Assembly (NCBI GenBank): GCA_015075075.1
Contig: JABTVA010000001.1
Location: 177,662-241,661, forward strand
DNA from: Deltaproteobacteria bacterium
GTDB taxonomy: Bacteria > Desulfobacterota > GWC2-55-46
Length of the DNA: 64,000 nt
Direction of reading: 5' to 3'
Positions 24,765 through 33,450 of the stretch are shown here, piece after piece. A program made the translations under genes and the position numbers. Below the pieces are notes generated by a model. It was not told the DNA's origin and ran no database searches. It saw nothing but the letters and a program-made list of their open reading frames with translations. How positions within the stretch are numbered: position 1 is the stretch's first letter; each line of letters begins with the position of its first letter.

Positions 24765-26837
24765 CTATGCCCCGGCGTTCTTCAAAAGGCCCTTCCAGTC
24801 CATGGCCTTGGCGCCCGCGTCGATGCGGACTTTATACTCCACGCCGTCCACATTCCAGCCCTGCTTGGTCTCGAGGTAAGGGGCCTTCTGGCCGTTGAGG
24901 AAGAAGACCGTTACGGTCTTGCCCTTTCTCGCGGCCAGATACCAGGCGGTAGCGCTGTCGTCGTCGAGCCTCGCCTCGTAGACCCTCGTATATTTCGTGC
25001 CCGCGTAGGGGTTTGTCCTGGTAGCGCTCTTGTTGTCGCCTGCGAACTGGTTGGAGCCGAAGAAGACCTCGGCGGCGCCCTTGAGAGCCCTTGGCGCGAT
25101 GAAGAATGCGGGCGAAATATTGAGACGGCGCTTATCGTTTAAGTCCTTCTGCGTCCCCATGAGCAGTTCGCCCTCGGCCATGGTGGTCTCGCTGACAACG
25201 CCGGAGGTTCCGAGGTTTTTGTGGTTCGAATGAAAGAGCGCCACACCGTCGCCCATTGCGCTGTTCGCCGTGAGTACCGCGTAGGCTATGTCCCCTATCT
25301 TCCTGGCGGCCGCCTCGCCGTGCTTGAAGGGTATATTGACGAGCGCGTTGAGGTCGTCGTTGATGATGGTCTGGCGGCTGAGCTTGAAGAGCTTGCCGTA
25401 GGTGGCTACCTTGTACTCTTCCTTGCCCTCGGTCATGGAGCCGTGCTTGTACTCGTCCTCTTCTCGTATCTCGTCGAGGTCGTCGGTCTCGGACGCGCGG
25501 GCCGAGGTATGGGTTTTGAAGTCGGATACGGAGCCTTCGCCGCACCATATCTGCCAGGTCTCTTCCTCGGTCTCCCATCCCTCGAAAAGGGACTTGTTGG
25601 CGACATTGGCGAGGAGGATGGGGAAGTCGCTCGTGGTGAGCGCCCTGCCGACCATCTCCAGCACGTTGCCATGTATCGGCAGGCGGGAGAGCCTGAGGTG
25701 TTCCCGCGCAAGCTCGCGGAGGCTGAAGCCCATGAGGTCCCTTGCGCCGTCCGCGGGCTTTTCGATGGTCTTCCCTGGGCGGAGGATGCCTGAGCGGAGG
25801 ATCAACGAGTCCTCCGCCGCGGCCCTGAACTTTTCCTTTTCGTCCTTGCCGTGGGTTATCGGGGCGCGGACGCCCATGTCACCGGTCGCGGCCTGGGCCT
25901 TGCCCGTCACCTTGTCGAACATGGCCTTGCGGGCCTCCTCGACGGGCTTGTTTCCCTTGATGAAGGCGTCGACCTCCTCCGGGCAGCCTGCCTGCTCGCA
26001 CATCGAGCGGATCTCGATTATCCTGCTCTGCTCGGCCCTTGCGCCCTCAAGCCTCGCGGCCTCGGCCTTTGCCGCATCGTCACCGCCGCCTGCAGGCTGT
26101 GCCGGCGGCTCCTCCTTCCTCATCTCCAGCTTTTCCAGAAACCTGTACGCCTCCTCCTCGCTCGCGTCCTTTTTGAGGCCGCGGCTTTCGAGGTACTCCC
26201 TGACCTTCTTGTCCATCTCTTCCTCCTGTTTTGCGTTAATGTGGCCGGGCGCTGCCGCGGCCCTGACCTTCGCCTCTTCATCCGCCCCTATGGGCGTGAT
26301 GCTCAATTCCTTGGGCGTCCACCTGGTCGCTATCTTTACGGGGCCCTGGTAGGTCCTGCCGTTTACCGTCTGTTTCTCGCCTGCGGGTATGTAGGTAGCC
26401 TCGTGGATCCTGTAGCCGATGGAGAAGTCCGTAAGGTGCCCCTCGCGGACCTTCTGATAGGGTTTCTGCGACTCTTCCACCTCCGAGAAGTGCGCGCGCC
26501 CTATGAGCTTCCCGCCCTCTATTTTCATGCCCCTGTATGAACCGAGGACGTCGCTCGTCGAAAAGCGGTAATGGTTCTCGAGGAGCGGCACCTGCCCGGT
26601 GCCCGGAAGCTCGCAGCCGTCCATGAGAAGGACCTCCGGGACCATCTCCCATCGTTCCCAGTCCCAGACCGGAACCGGGTTCTCCGTGGCGCCCACTACC
26701 TCAACGGAGCGAGTGCCCTCGTCGAGGGACGCCGGAGCGCCGGTAGCCTCCACTGCCACGGCCAGCGTGCGGTAGCTGATAGACCGGTCCAGGACCGGCT
26801 GCTCGTCTTTCTTGTTTGTTTTCTTTCTCTGCGGCAT
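24765..26837 (-). CDS. Fused prohead protease and major capsid protein
   Basis: From ATG 26837 (GGAGAG upstream) about 690 aa. The first ~180 residues are an S78-type prohead protease: active-site His in LLENHYRFS (about 89), Ser in LTDFSIGYR (about 139), then FTPKELS-like TPKELSITP. A charged helical delta-type scaffold follows (about 210-300). The C-terminal ~370 residues are a Mu gpT/HK97-like capsid protein (LSRQTIINDDLNALVNIP). One polypeptide thus supplies protease, scaffold and capsid. Confidence 0.82.
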   Translation of the reverse strand: MPQRKKTNKKDEQPVLDRSISYRTLAVAVEATGAPASLDEGTRSVEVVGATENPVPVWDWERWEMVPEVLLMDGCELPGTGQVPLLENHYRFSTSDVLGSYRGMKIEGGKLIGRAHFSEVEESQKPYQKVREGHLTDFSIGYRIHEATYIPAGEKQTVNGRTYQGPVKIATRWTPKELSITPIGADEEAKVRAAAAPGHINAKQEEEMDKKVREYLESRGLKKDASEEEAYRFLEKLEMRKEEPPAQPAGGGDDAAKAEAARLEGARAEQSRIIEIRSMCEQAGCPEEVDAFIKGNKPVEEARKAMFDKVTGKAQAATGDMGVRAPITHGKDEKEKFRAAAEDSLILRSGILRPGKTIEKPADGARDLMGFSLRELAREHLRLSRLPIHGNVLEMVGRALTTSDFPILLANVANKSLFEGWETEEETWQIWCGEGSVSDFKTHTSARASETDDLDEIREEDEYKHGSMTEGKEEYKVATYGKLFKLSRQTIINDDLNALVNIPFKHGEAAARKIGDIAYAVLTANSAMGDGVALFHSNHKNLGTSGVVSETTMAEGELLMGTQKDLNDKRRLNISPAFFIAPRALKGAAEVFFGSNQFAGDNKSATRTNPYAGTKYTRVYEARLDDDSATAWYLAARKGKTVTVFFLNGQKAPYLETKQGWNVDGVEYKVRIDAGAKAMDWKGLLKNAGA

Positions 26838-26874
26838 GTCTTCTCTCCTTTTTCCCCGGTGCGCGCAGCGCACC

Positions 26875-28611
26875 CTACAGTTCGCTCCAGGGGTCGAGGG
26901 CGGCCCTCATGTCCTCGGGAAGCCGCCTGTCCTCGTCGTCCTCTTCGCCTTCGCCGTCCTCGCCGTCCTTGGGCTTTTTCGATTTCGGGACCGCGTACTT
27001 CTTTTTCTCGCCGCCGCCTTCGCTTGCATCGGCGCCCGCGCTGACGCTTGCGCCGAGAGCCGCCGGGTTCTGCTGGAGGGCGGCCATGGTGTCCATCCAG
27101 ACAAGGCCCCTTTCCTCTGCCATGCGCTTGGCCTCGGCAAGCTCGTCAAGGACCTCCTCGTAGTCCCTGCCGCGCCCGGCGACTACCTCCTGCGGAGAGC
27201 GGATGCCGGCCTTTATCTGCTCTATCCATGCAGCGCCCTCGCGGAGCGGGTCTATCGACTCCATGCCGGGCGGCGTGTAGGTGCCCCGGAAGTAGTGGCG
27301 CGGGTTCTTCCAGAAACCGGGGAGGTCGAGCTTGCCCGCGAGCACCGCCTGGGTGATGACGTCCTCGACCACGGGCTTCGTGACGTGCCGGATGTGCCGC
27401 ATGGAGTGGGGCTTCATCATGACCGCGAAATCGTTCCTGATGCCCCTGAGGTTTGAATAGGAGATGGTGTCGTAGTCCGAGGTAAGGAGCTCGTAGGTCG
27501 TGTCGGTCGCAACGGCCACCATGCGGAGGCAGAACTTCACGAACGGCGAGAACTTGTCGCCCGGGCGGTTGTGCTGCGCGAAGCTTATCTTCTCGCCGGG
27601 CCTCAGATATTCGATTATCGCGTTCTCAAGCTCCTCTATTTTCTTCCCGGTGTTGGGGTCGAGCTGCCCGCGCGCGTTCTGGAAGCCGAGCGCGTCCGGG
27701 GTCTCGACTATGGCCAGGTACTTGGCCGCGAGCTTCGCGCCGTCTATCTCGGCGTCCATGTAGTCGCCAAGGTCGTGGGCTATGAGGATGGCCGTGGTGA
27801 AAGGCGATATGCCCCGGAGCTGGCCGGGCCGGAGCGTCTGGAAGTTGTGTATGACGTACTCGGCGGGCACGCGCTGCGTCTTCGTGCCGGCCGTGATGGA
27901 GGCGCCGTACCCGGAAGGCACGGCAAAATGATAGGCCTTCACGCGCCCGGTGTTGGGGTCGAACTCTATGCCCTGGTCCAGCTCGTTCCCGTCGGCGGGC
28001 TTCGCGTATGCCGTGGTCAGCCAGTCGGCCTCGTATTCCTGGAGCGCGTAGGGGATGTAACGGCCCGTCTCCTTAATCGCCTTTTTGACGAAAAGGAGCT
28101 CTCCGCTCTCGACATCCTGCCTCTTCGCGAGTCTTTCAAGCTCGCAGTAGTGGAGCTTGCCCGCGGCGTGCATCTCCTCGAACGCCCACTTGACCGCGTC
28201 CTCTATGGCCCGGATGGCCTTCTTGTCGTATTTGCCGTCCTCGTCCTGCACCCTGCTCTGGAAGACGATGCCGATGCCGACTGAGTAATTGACCAGGTTG
28301 TTTATGGCGCGGTTGAAATATGGGAAGTCGCGGACGAGCTGGCGGGAGCGGCCCCGGATTATCTCGGAGGAGCTCCTGATTATGGAGTTGACGTCCTGGT
28401 TTACGGGGAGCCAATCGCCGCCGGTGCGGCTGACCTTGGCCGCGGCGTACTGCCGGGCCTTCAAAGCCATTGTCCGGTCGTAGCGGCGCTGGACCTCACG
28501 CCGGGGCGAGACGACGCCGATGGCGCGGTCGATGGCGCTCTCGAAAGCGCGGAGGCCCCGCGCGAAGCGTCCCGGCTTCTTGCCGTCCCTCGTCTCCGTC
28601 TCGCGGCTCAC
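26875..28611 (-). CDS. Portal protein, lambda gpB family
   Basis: Starts with GTG 28611, which overlaps the gpW-like gene's TGA (GTGA) and follows GGAGGG. About 578 aa. The family pattern is clear: RSSSEIIRGRSRQLVRDFPYF near the start, SGELLFVKK, and EYEADWLTT. LRPGQLRGISPF and YSNLRGIRNDFAV follow in order. It forms the dodecameric DNA channel. The last ~60 residues are charged and low-complexity. Confidence 0.88.
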   Translation of the reverse strand: MSRETETRDGKKPGRFARGLRAFESAIDRAIGVVSPRREVQRRYDRTMALKARQYAAAKVSRTGGDWLPVNQDVNSIIRSSSEIIRGRSRQLVRDFPYFNRAINNLVNYSVGIGIVFQSRVQDEDGKYDKKAIRAIEDAVKWAFEEMHAAGKLHYCELERLAKRQDVESGELLFVKKAIKETGRYIPYALQEYEADWLTTAYAKPADGNELDQGIEFDPNTGRVKAYHFAVPSGYGASITAGTKTQRVPAEYVIHNFQTLRPGQLRGISPFTTAILIAHDLGDYMDAEIDGAKLAAKYLAIVETPDALGFQNARGQLDPNTGKKIEELENAIIEYLRPGEKISFAQHNRPGDKFSPFVKFCLRMVAVATDTTYELLTSDYDTISYSNLRGIRNDFAVMMKPHSMRHIRHVTKPVVEDVITQAVLAGKLDLPGFWKNPRHYFRGTYTPPGMESIDPLREGAAWIEQIKAGIRSPQEVVAGRGRDYEEVLDELAEAKRMAEERGLVWMDTMAALQQNPAALGASVSAGADASEGGGEKKKYAVPKSKKPKDGEDGEGEEDDEDRRLPEDMRAALDPWSEL

Positions 28612-28886
28612 CAGCGCCCTCCGCCGCCGTTCTTGGCATAGGTGCGGCCGTGGGCCGAGCCGGTCTCGTAGTCGGCCATGGACTTGGCCCACTCAATGCC
28701 CTTACGGAGGTCGTCGATTGAGCGGTACTGGACCTGCTTGCCGTTTATGGAGTAGGAGACGGCCTTGAACGCGCCGGACGCGACCGCGTCGGCCAGCGCG
28801 TTGAGCATGGCCTGGTAAAGGGCCGTCCAGGTTGTAAATGGGGTAGCGGCTGCCATGCCGCTATTGTAAGGGCGGAAAACGGGCAC
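28608..28886 (-). CDS. Head-tail connector, gpW-like
   Basis: Up to 92 aa (start GTG 28886, or ATG 28856). The core LNALADAVASGAFKAVSYSI followed by YRSIDDLRKGIEWAKSM has the size and pattern of lambda gpW, which plugs the filled head. It lies immediately before the portal gene; in lambda the order terminase-W-B is the same. Confidence 0.68.
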   Translation of the reverse strand: MPVFRPYNSGMAAATPFTTWTALYQAMLNALADAVASGAFKAVSYSINGKQVQYRSIDDLRKGIEWAKSMADYETGSAHGRTYAKNGGGGRW

Positions 28887-28887
28887 C

Positions 28888-28942
28888 GGGGAATATCGGG
28901 GAATATCGGGGAATTCAGGCTGTATATCGGGGTATAACGGGG
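28888..28942. repeat. Tandem 10-bp direct repeats (GAATATCGGG)
   Basis: GAATATCGGG occurs twice in direct succession (28891-28910), followed by a partial copy and two variants (TATATCGGG, GTATAACGGG) to 28942, about one per helical turn. The sequence is non-coding and lies between the gpW-like and Ntn hydrolase genes. No known site of this type is recognised. Confidence 0.6.
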
Positions 28943-28961
28943 TCTTTCGGCTTGACAGGGG

Positions 28962-29501
28962 TTATAAAGTCTCCATGATAAACGGCCTCCTTACCCCCGC
29001 ACTGAACTCCTCGGCGACCGTCAGCGCCCTCTTAACGGCGGCAATCGGAGGGATATTCAGACCATTGAGAATCCGCATGGCCCCGAGCGCAAAATCCCGG
29101 CCGCATCCTACGGCATCGTAGTTCTCTTTCGCCACGCCGACCTGGAAGTCTGAATCGATGAGATACAAGCGCTTCCTGTACCCTACCAGAAAACATCCGC
29201 CCTCCTCGACATTGTTGTTGACCTTAGTGTATCCGCCTTCCCTCAGGCACTTCCTGAGGCTCTCCACGAAGTGGACGCACATAAACTCGAATGGGTCCAT
29301 CTTGGCCGGGTGGTCGGGTATCTCCATCTTGTACCTGATAAGCTGCCCCATGCGAAAGGAACTGGTGTACCCTATTATGAACGGGCCTTTCTTGAAGACC
29401 TTCGGATCCTTCCTTATTCTCAGGTCAAGCCCGGCAACGCCCGCGCTGTCCGCGCCCATGTATATACGCCCCTTCTCTATCCATCCAACGACGCAGGTCA
29501 T
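28962..29501 (-). CDS. HslV/proteasome-like Ntn hydrolase encoded by the prophage
   Basis: From ATG 29501 (GGAGG upstream) the product begins M-T-C-V-V-G, so Met removal would expose a Thr nucleophile. GRIYMGADSAG matches the proteasome-type A.D motif (Asp17 equivalent) and K..K near DPKVFKKG can supply Lys33. Later elements (LIDSDFQVGVAKENYDAVGCGRDFALGAMRIL, split here for reference as LIDSD and GCGRDFALGA) parallel HslV's IG.G..YA..A pattern. About 179 aa, the size of HslV. No HslU-like ATPase is present. Role in head maturation or host interference is unknown. Confidence 0.72.
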   Translation of the reverse strand: MTCVVGWIEKGRIYMGADSAGVAGLDLRIRKDPKVFKKGPFIIGYTSSFRMGQLIRYKMEIPDHPAKMDPFEFMCVHFVESLRKCLREGGYTKVNNNVEEGGCFLVGYRKRLYLIDSDFQVGVAKENYDAVGCGRDFALGAMRILNGLNIPPIAAVKRALTVAEEFSAGVRRPFIMETL

Positions 29502-29686
29502 TTCGCGAATTCCTCCCTCCACCAGGTCTCTATTCTAAGGCGCGAGCCTATCCAGACGCCGCCCTTCTTCTTGATCGGCAGGCCGGAGCCCCGATGCCAC
29601 TTGAGCACAGTATCCTCGCTCACGCCGTTCAATGCCTGGCATATGGCCTTCATCCCCACAAGCACGTCGCTTTCCTTCTCCTTCAC
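29498..29686 (-). CDS. Small helix-turn-helix protein, 62 aa
   Basis: GTG 29686 lies two bases after the terminase stop, behind GGAGG. The product is a compact winged-HTH of the MerR/Nu1 type (GMKAICQALNGVSEDTVLKW, then SGLPIKKKGGVWIGS). It overlaps the Ntn hydrolase start by 4 bp. It could regulate the late genes or help packaging. A second Nu1-like candidate lies at 32692-33450. Confidence 0.62.
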   Translation of the reverse strand: MKEKESDVLVGMKAICQALNGVSEDTVLKWHRGSGLPIKKKGGVWIGSRLRIETWWREEFAK

Positions 29687-29687
29687 C

Positions 29688-31532
29688 TTACCACCTCCCG
29701 CGTCTACGATTATCACGATTATTTGCAGCTCTTTTTTCTTCCTGTCCTTGCGTGTCATCGGGCTTGCTCCAGAACTTCACCTGCAATATCTCAGCCGCGG
29801 CCAGGGCGTAGACGCCTATGTCCCAATAGTGGTTTGCCTTGCCCTTGGGGCACTGCCATAGTCCCTTTTCGTCCTTGTACTCGGCCGTCATGTGCCGCGC
29901 GTACTCGACCGGGCACTCGGAATGCAGCCTCCACGCTCCGGGGTCGTCCCTGTGGATCGCGAGTTTGCGCGCGAGCTCGTCCTTGAAGTGCGTCACGTTT
30001 ACGTGGTGGAGCACGACGCCGCCGGGTATCGGCTTCCTGGTGCCGGGGTAGTTGTCAATCCGCGCCTGTGATACCGTCTGCGTCATCCTCTGGCGGCCCT
30101 TGATGGGCTTCACCTTGGGGTGCTGGCGGCAGAAGTCGTATACCTCGGCCGTCCGGCTGTGCTTGGGCACAGCGCCCGTGCCGCCGCCCGAGTCGATGAA
30201 GGCGGCGCCGATAGAGTGCTTCACGCCGTCGCAGTCCGCATATTCGCTGTTGTAGAGCACGTCCTCCAGCCCCTTGAAGCTCTCGACGAAGCCCTCCCTC
30301 ACCTGCCACGAATCGAGCGACGGCCCCCAGCCGAAGGCCCGGACCTCATAGTAGAAGCCCCGCTGCTGGGTGTCGGCGAGGAGGAGGAGGCATGATATGC
30401 CCTTTGGCACAAGGCCCCTGGGGCGCTCGTCGCGGAGGGCGAGGATGGCGTCTTCCTTCCTCTCGCTCTGCTTTTCGATATACGGCTCGGCCAGGTAGTC
30501 GTTGTAAAAGTCGATGAGCTTGGCCTTGTCTGTCTTCGCGCGTATCTCAGCGGCGGCTATCTCGGAAAGGGAGACATCCGGAGAGAGCCAGCTCGGCAGA
30601 TGGAAGCCCACGCGCCGTGGCCGTGATATGTTCTCGCCCTTCACCCGCGTCCATTTGCCCGCGCGCACAGCCGCGTCCCGCTGGCTGTCCATCCACTGCA
30701 TGTGGCAGGCCCGGCATTCGTACCGGGCTAAGTGGTCGCGGTGGACCTCCTCGGCCGGGAGTCCCTCCGGATATCTCAATTGTTCCACATGAAAAGGCTG
30801 CTCGTGGCCGCAGTCCGGGCACCGCGCGTGAAAGTGATAGACCGCCTCGCACCGCTGAATGGCCCGCCAGATGTGCCCGGTCTCGCGCGTGGGGCTGGAG
30901 ACCTTGAATATCTTGTGCGTGTAGCGGAATACCCTCGCCCTCTTCTCGCCCAGGGTGACCGGGTCGGTCTCCTTGCCCACCGTGTCGCCGTACTTGTCCG
31001 TCTCGTCGAAAAGGAGATACTTTATCGGGAAGGTCGCCAGGGCCGAGGCCGAGTTCGACCACGCCATGTAAAGGAGCGCGCCGTTACGGAGCCTCACGCG
31101 CTGCTTTGCCGTGTCGTCCGGGTTTTCGGAGATGAGGGGCGAAAGCCGCGGGCTTGAGTTGAGCATCGGTATGATGCGGTCCTCGGCAACCTTCCGGGCG
31201 TCTTCCCTGGACGGCATGACCACCATCACGGTGGACGGATCGCGGTCCATCGCGTAGGCCAGGCAGTTGTACGGCGTCTCGGTTTTTCCGGTCTGCGGCG
31301 AGCCGCAGATAACGCCCTCGCGGACGTGCGGCAGCATGAAGGTGTCCATGACGAAGGCCAGGTAGGGCGTCAGGTCGTTCCTCCACGGCCCCACATGCGC
31401 GCCCATGGTGACGCGCCTGTACCTCTCCGCCCACTCCGAAGGCGTAAGCCTCTCCTTCTTCCGGAAGACCTCCCGCTCCGCCGGGAAAAAGCGGACCGGC
31501 TGGAAGAGGGACTGTTGAGGGGAGAGGGTCAA
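29688..31532 (-). CDS. Terminase large subunit, GpA family
   Basis: Best start is TTG 31532, five bases after AAGGAG; about 614 aa. The motor part shows EGVICGSPQTGKTETPYNCL (Walker A-like), YLLFDETDKYGD (Walker B) and zinc-like CPDCG/CRACH pairs. The nuclease part carries GAAFIDSGGGTGA and ends with NHYWDIGVYALAAAEI, all typical of lambda GpA. It packages DNA into proheads and cuts at cos. A 20-aa ORF overlaps its start. Confidence 0.88.
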   Translation of the reverse strand: MTLSPQQSLFQPVRFFPAEREVFRKKERLTPSEWAERYRRVTMGAHVGPWRNDLTPYLAFVMDTFMLPHVREGVICGSPQTGKTETPYNCLAYAMDRDPSTVMVVMPSREDARKVAEDRIIPMLNSSPRLSPLISENPDDTAKQRVRLRNGALLYMAWSNSASALATFPIKYLLFDETDKYGDTVGKETDPVTLGEKRARVFRYTHKIFKVSSPTRETGHIWRAIQRCEAVYHFHARCPDCGHEQPFHVEQLRYPEGLPAEEVHRDHLARYECRACHMQWMDSQRDAAVRAGKWTRVKGENISRPRRVGFHLPSWLSPDVSLSEIAAAEIRAKTDKAKLIDFYNDYLAEPYIEKQSERKEDAILALRDERPRGLVPKGISCLLLLADTQQRGFYYEVRAFGWGPSLDSWQVREGFVESFKGLEDVLYNSEYADCDGVKHSIGAAFIDSGGGTGAVPKHSRTAEVYDFCRQHPKVKPIKGRQRMTQTVSQARIDNYPGTRKPIPGGVVLHHVNVTHFKDELARKLAIHRDDPGAWRLHSECPVEYARHMTAEYKDEKGLWQCPKGKANHYWDIGVYALAAAEILQVKFWSKPDDTQGQEEKRAANNRDNRRRGRW

Positions 31533-31591
31533 GACATCTCCTTTGCTTGCTCCTTGCTGACACCTGTGATGATTAAAGTGTATTTCTCCAT
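31529..31591 (-). CDS. 20-codon leader ORF coupled to the terminase
   Basis: ATG 31591, preceded by GAGGGGGGA, encodes MEKYTLIITGVSKEQAKEMS. Its TGA overlaps the terminase TTG (TTGA), and the terminase ribosome-binding site lies inside this ORF. It may act only by being translated, coupling the weak TTG start. Confidence 0.45.
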   Translation of the reverse strand: MEKYTLIITGVSKEQAKEMS

Positions 31592-31600
31592 AATCCCCCC

Positions 31601-32695
31601 TCACAGCCTCATCGGCATTATTACGCTGGTGTAGTGGTCCGAGTCCTCAGGCCGGAGGAGCGCGGGGCTGAGGCCGTCCTTGAGGAGAAGGCGGACCTTC
31701 TCGCCGGGCATGGCCTCCAGCGCGTCCAGGAGGTAGCCCGAGTTATATGCCGTCTCCGTCTCCGGGCCGTCGTACTCGATATCGAGGTCCTCGCTCGCCT
31801 CGCCGAGCTCCTGGAAGGCCGAGGCCGTGAGGCTGCCCGCCCTGAACGCGAGCTTCACGCCGTGGGCCTTCGAGTCCGAGAGTATCGAGACGCGCCGGAC
31901 GCACTCGATGAACGCGCCCTTCGGCGCGAGGACCGTCAGGCCGTTGTCTTTCGGGATGACGCGCTCGAAGTCCGGGAACTCGCCTTCGAGGAGCCGGACG
32001 CTCATGGCCGCGTTCCCAGCCATGAGGGCGGCGCGCTTGTCGGTCGCGCCGAAGAGGACCTCGCTCTCGCCCTCGCCCAGGAGCTTCCGTATCTCGATTG
32101 CCCCCTTCCTCGGGATGAGCACGCTCTTCATCTCTCCCGCCGGGCCGGGCCGCTCGATGACGGCGAGGCGGTGGCCGTCGGTCGTGACCATGCGCGTTAC
32201 GCCGCCGCCGCGCTGGAGGAAAAAGCCGTGGATGTTGTACCTGGTCTCGTCCTTCGAGACGGCAAAAGAAGTCTTGTCGATCATGTCCCGGAGGAAATCC
32301 GAGTCCATGCGCACGAGGCCGGTCGGGTCTATCTCCGGGGGTGAAGGGAAGTCCTTCTCCGAAAGGCCCAGGACCTTGAAACGCGAGCGGCCGCCCTTTA
32401 TCTCGACCTTGTGGTCCTTGCCCGCCTCGAAAGAGACCTCCTCCGCAGAAAGCCCCTTGACTATCTCGAAGAGCTTCCGGGCGTTTACCGTGACGCTGCC
32501 GGGCTTGGAGACCGCGCCCTCGCATATGTCGCGCGTGAATAGCTCCAGGTCGGTCGCCGAGACCGTGACCTCGCCCTCCTTCCCGGCGCCGATTAGCACA
32601 TTGGCCAGTATGGGCTGCGTGCCGCTCTTCTCCACGGTGCCCTGCACGCGCTGGAGGGCCCGTAAGAAACTTTCCCGCTTGATATCGAATTTCAT
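31601..32695 (-). CDS. dnaN: DNA polymerase III beta subunit (sliding clamp) homologue
   Basis: 364 aa with the three-domain clamp fold and family landmarks: MKFDIKRESFLRALQRVQGTVE, VTVNARKLFEIVKGL, FFLQ..VTTDGHRLAV, LLEGEFPDFERVIP, and the ending YTSVIMPMRL. A prophage copy of a host-type clamp is unusual and sits between the terminase subunit genes. The 3' stop is 10 bp from the 20-codon leader. It could load phage DNA polymerase or compete with the host clamp. Confidence 0.9.
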   Translation of the reverse strand: MKFDIKRESFLRALQRVQGTVEKSGTQPILANVLIGAGKEGEVTVSATDLELFTRDICEGAVSKPGSVTVNARKLFEIVKGLSAEEVSFEAGKDHKVEIKGGRSRFKVLGLSEKDFPSPPEIDPTGLVRMDSDFLRDMIDKTSFAVSKDETRYNIHGFFLQRGGGVTRMVTTDGHRLAVIERPGPAGEMKSVLIPRKGAIEIRKLLGEGESEVLFGATDKRAALMAGNAAMSVRLLEGEFPDFERVIPKDNGLTVLAPKGAFIECVRRVSILSDSKAHGVKLAFRAGSLTASAFQELGEASEDLDIEYDGPETETAYNSGYLLDALEAMPGEKVRLLLKDGLSPALLRPEDSDHYTSVIMPMRL

Positions 32696-33450
32696 CCGCC
32701 TTCCTCCTCTTCCGCTTTAAGATTGCCGCCTGCCGGGGCCGCGAACTCCAGCGGCTCGCTGTACCTGTTGAAGTGCTCCTCCATCTCTTCCTTCCAGAGT
32801 GCTATGAGGTCCGGGGCCTTGGCCTGGTCTCCGCCCACGAGATCGATTATGCGGGCCGCCCGGGCGTGGATGAACTCCTCGCCGAGCCCGGATTTGAGGA
32901 GCGCGGCCCTGCCGGCGAGCATGGATTCCACATCGGATCTGAGTACCCATTTGCCTTCGTCAATCTCGTTCTCGCGCCTCTCCCTTTTCTTTTTTTCCTC
33001 GAGTATGTCGAGCTCGATCTTCGCCTTCCGGGTGGCGAGGCCTTCGTCCTCCTGCCCCGAGCCGTCGAGCTTCACGAGCGCCAGCCGCGCGTACTCGTCC
33101 ACGGCCTTTTTCGCGTAGGCGCCGTCCCTCTCCTTGGATATCTTGTTCTGGTCGGCGTAAAGCTTCGACTTCGCGACCTTCCAGCCCTCGTCCGTGAGGT
33201 AACCGAGCACCTCGAGGAGGTTGGCGAACCGCCGGGCCTCGGGATCGGCGTCTGCGGCCTTGCGCTTCTGGAACTCGTCGAACCTCTTCCGGGCCGCGTC
33301 CCACTCCTTGAGGTTCTTCATGGTCGGGCTCTCGTTATAGGCCTTCATGGTCTGAGCGACGGCCCGCGCCAGGACTGCCTCTTCCTTTTCCTCCAGGCTT
33401 TTTACTTTCCTTGCCAAATCAGATTCCCCTTCCCGCCCCTGCTCTTCCAT
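32692..33450 (-). CDS. Putative terminase small subunit, Nu1-like
   Basis: 252 aa with a coiled-coil N-terminus, a winged-HTH-like segment (VLGYLTDEGWKVAKSKLYAD) and a second coiled coil. VLRSDVESMLAGRAALLKSGL resembles lambda Nu1/gpNu1-type small subunits. The stop overlaps the clamp start. A non-coding region with strong palindromes lies just upstream, where cos is expected. Confidence 0.6.
   Translation of the reverse strand: MEEQGREGESDLARKVKSLEEKEEAVLARAVAQTMKAYNESPTMKNLKEWDAARKRFDEFQKRKAADADPEARRFANLLEVLGYLTDEGWKVAKSKLYADQNKISKERDGAYAKKAVDEYARLALVKLDGSGQEDEGLATRKAKIELDILEEKKKRERRENEIDEGKWVLRSDVESMLAGRAALLKSGLGEEFIHARAARIIDLVGGDQAKAPDLIALWKEEMEEHFNRYSEPLEFAAPAGGNLKAEEEEGG

Noticed and set aside
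23782..24879. A 365-codon + strand frame opposite the decoration protein gene
   Set aside because: High GC makes long antisense frames common; the minus-strand DUF2190-type gene explains the DNA.
28888..28942. Short direct repeats resembling a CRISPR array
   Set aside because: Units are only ~10 bp without unique spacers, and no cas genes are near.
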